From the NCBI GenBank assembly GCA_001600875.1, contig BCLD01000003.1, positions 286,363 through 343,401 on the forward strand: 57,039 nt of DNA. The letters are read 5' to 3'. The notes under the pieces are model-generated. The model did not search any database. It was not told the DNA's origin and saw only the letters and a list, made by a program, of their open reading frames with translations. This document shows positions 56,332 through 57,039 of this stretch, piece by piece (within the stretch, counting starts at the first letter, position 1; every line of letters begins with the position of its first letter). Made by a program: the position numbers and the translations under genes. Origin of the DNA: Solicoccozyma terricola. Its lineage: Eukaryota > Basidiomycota > Tremellomycetes > Filobasidiales > Piskurozymaceae.

Positions 56332-56469
56332 GAAAGGGAACAGTCGCGCACAAAGTCATGATCCATATAGGCGACTTCGGCTTGCGGCATCATCGACTTC
56401 ATCTGGTCTGGGTCAAGGTCGGGGAGATGCCCAGAGTCCAGACGTCGGGTGGGCAAAGATCACGGCGGA

Positions 56470-56701
56470 CTAGCCACACCATCCGAAAGCCCATCCAAGA
56501 CCAATTCCGCAGGCCCATCCCCAGAATAGCGAGTAGACGAGAATAGCCCAGCGACGGGCGTCATCCGGCAGAGGTTCACCTAAAAAGCGCAGGGTTGTCT
56601 CGTTTATCTGATTAGACGAAAAAGGGGGGCTGAGGGGACTTACAGGATAGACGCATTTCTCGGGTTCGCCTGCTCTTTTCGTCTCTACATTGACGATACA
56701 T
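56470..56701 (-). CDS. Tiny spliced single-pass membrane protein (55 aa)
   Basis: Two exons, 56644-56701 (58 nt) and 56470-56579 (110 nt), flank a 64-nt intron with GTAAGT donor and TTTTTAG acceptor. The protein starts MYRQCRDEKSRRTREMRLS, a basic, soluble tail, then CEPLPDDARRWAILVYSLFW and GWACGIGLGWAFGWCG, one Gly/Trp-rich membrane helix with GxxxG spacing.

The frame is kept exactly across the intron and a stop follows at 56470. It is the last minus-strand gene before the telomere and is divergent from the exon at 56819. I know no named family. The small size makes the call moderate. Confidence 0.45.
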
Positions 56702-56818
56702 CACGACGCTCTGTATTGGAGCATAGATCAGTGGAGAGCTCACCGCCACTCGACCGCACACACTCTGACACTCAACAGACGACCCCAAACACTTGTCTGG
56801 TAGTCGGTCGCTCCCATC

Positions 56819-56893
56819 ATGCCGCGAGATTTCTTCTCCGTTCCGATCTTCTTTATTTGTCTGAGAGTCATTCGAGGCATGGATCGTCGTCAG
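56819..56893 (+). pseudogene. 5' exon of a gene running into the telomere
   Basis: The ATG at 56819 gives MPRDFFSVPIFFICLRVIRG and MDRRQ, ending at a good donor CAG|GTGAGC. Only 51 bases follow before the telomere repeat. No second exon exists in the window, so the chromosome end may have been formed by telomere addition inside a gene. Short exon; family unknown. Confidence 0.4.
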
Positions 56894-56944
56894 GTGAGCT
56901 CGTCAAGTTTTACCCTTCTGCTTACCGCTGTATGTCAATCCGAA

Positions 56945-57039
56945 TAGGGTTAGGGTTAGGGTTAGGGTTAGGGTTAGGGTTAGGGTTAGGGTTAGGGTTA
57001 GGGTTAGGGTTAGGGTTAGGGTTAGGGTTAGGGTTAGGG
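56945..57039 (+). repeat. Telomere, (TTAGGG)n
   Basis: Ninety-five bases of perfect TTAGGG units reaching the window end, G-rich strand in the 3' direction, as at a right chromosome end. No variant units are seen. Confidence 0.98.

Noticed and set aside
1..57039. CRISPR arrays and prokaryote-type operons
   Set aside because: The repeats seen are tandem without regular unique spacers, and the genes are eukaryotic with introns.
1..57039. tRNA and rRNA genes
   Set aside because: GTTCGAA-type B-box sequences near 15868 and 45025 lack a matching A box and cloverleaf pairing.

Overview
The window is a chromosome end from a filamentous or yeast-like fungus, most likely a basidiomycete (Tremellomycete-like, by inference). 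The last 95 bases (56945-57039) are about 16 perfect TTAGGG units, G-rich strand outward, so the right edge is a telomere. The coding style is fungal: genes carry many introns of about 40-90 nt with GTGAGT/GTAAGT donors and CTAAC/TTAAT-like branch sites. Families include Zn2Cys6 regulators, MFS sugar porters, class 3 lipase, P450, a BBE-like flavin oxidase and a SKN7-like receiver. Many genes can only be read after splicing, so I worked out exon junctions by hand; where junctions are uncertain I say so.

Layout. (1) 1-10.6 kb: a sugar-catabolism neighbourhood. It holds the 3' fragment of a GH78 rhamnosidase, a dispersed repeat, a complete GH78 alpha-L-rhamnosidase (minus), a divergent MFS sugar porter (plus), a frameshifted alpha/beta-hydrolase pseudogene and a second alpha/beta-hydrolase (minus). 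(2) 11.3-15.8 kb: a Zn2Cys6 regulator, a small unknown gene and a RidA-type deaminase. (3) 18-22.1 kb: a class 3 lipase and a cytochrome P450. (4) 22.5-31.2 kb: Ty1/copia integrase debris, two more copies of the dispersed repeat, a regulator fragment, a complete flavin-dependent oxidase and orphan fragments. (5) 31.3-39.8 kb: a compact cassette of MFS porter (minus), sulfatase (plus), Zn2Cys6 regulator (plus) and DUF1275 membrane protein (minus). Similar ~150-bp elements lie upstream of the sulfatase and of the DUF1275 gene. (6) 40.3-46.2 kb: copia fragments, a broken SKN7-like response regulator, an FMN reductase, a DUF2235 fragment and minisatellites. (7) 46.3-51.8 kb: a large Gly-rich plus helical protein with a frameshift and an undetermined base, and a mucin-like membrane protein. 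(8) 51.8 kb to the end: gene fragments, an unrecognised intronless 496-codon ORF, a duplicated segment, a tiny spliced membrane-protein gene and a 5' exon that runs into the telomere.

How it may work together (inference): GH78, MFS porter, esterase-like hydrolase and regulator could form a set for plant rhamnosides, with a shared ~45-bp motif upstream of the porter and of the hydrolase. The MFS-sulfatase-regulator-DUF1275 block looks like a second small regulon for sulfated substrates. The rest shows subtelomeric decay: retroelement debris, truncated gene ends that keep their promoters, and short telomere-like tracts at 15.8, 28.5 and 38.45 kb.
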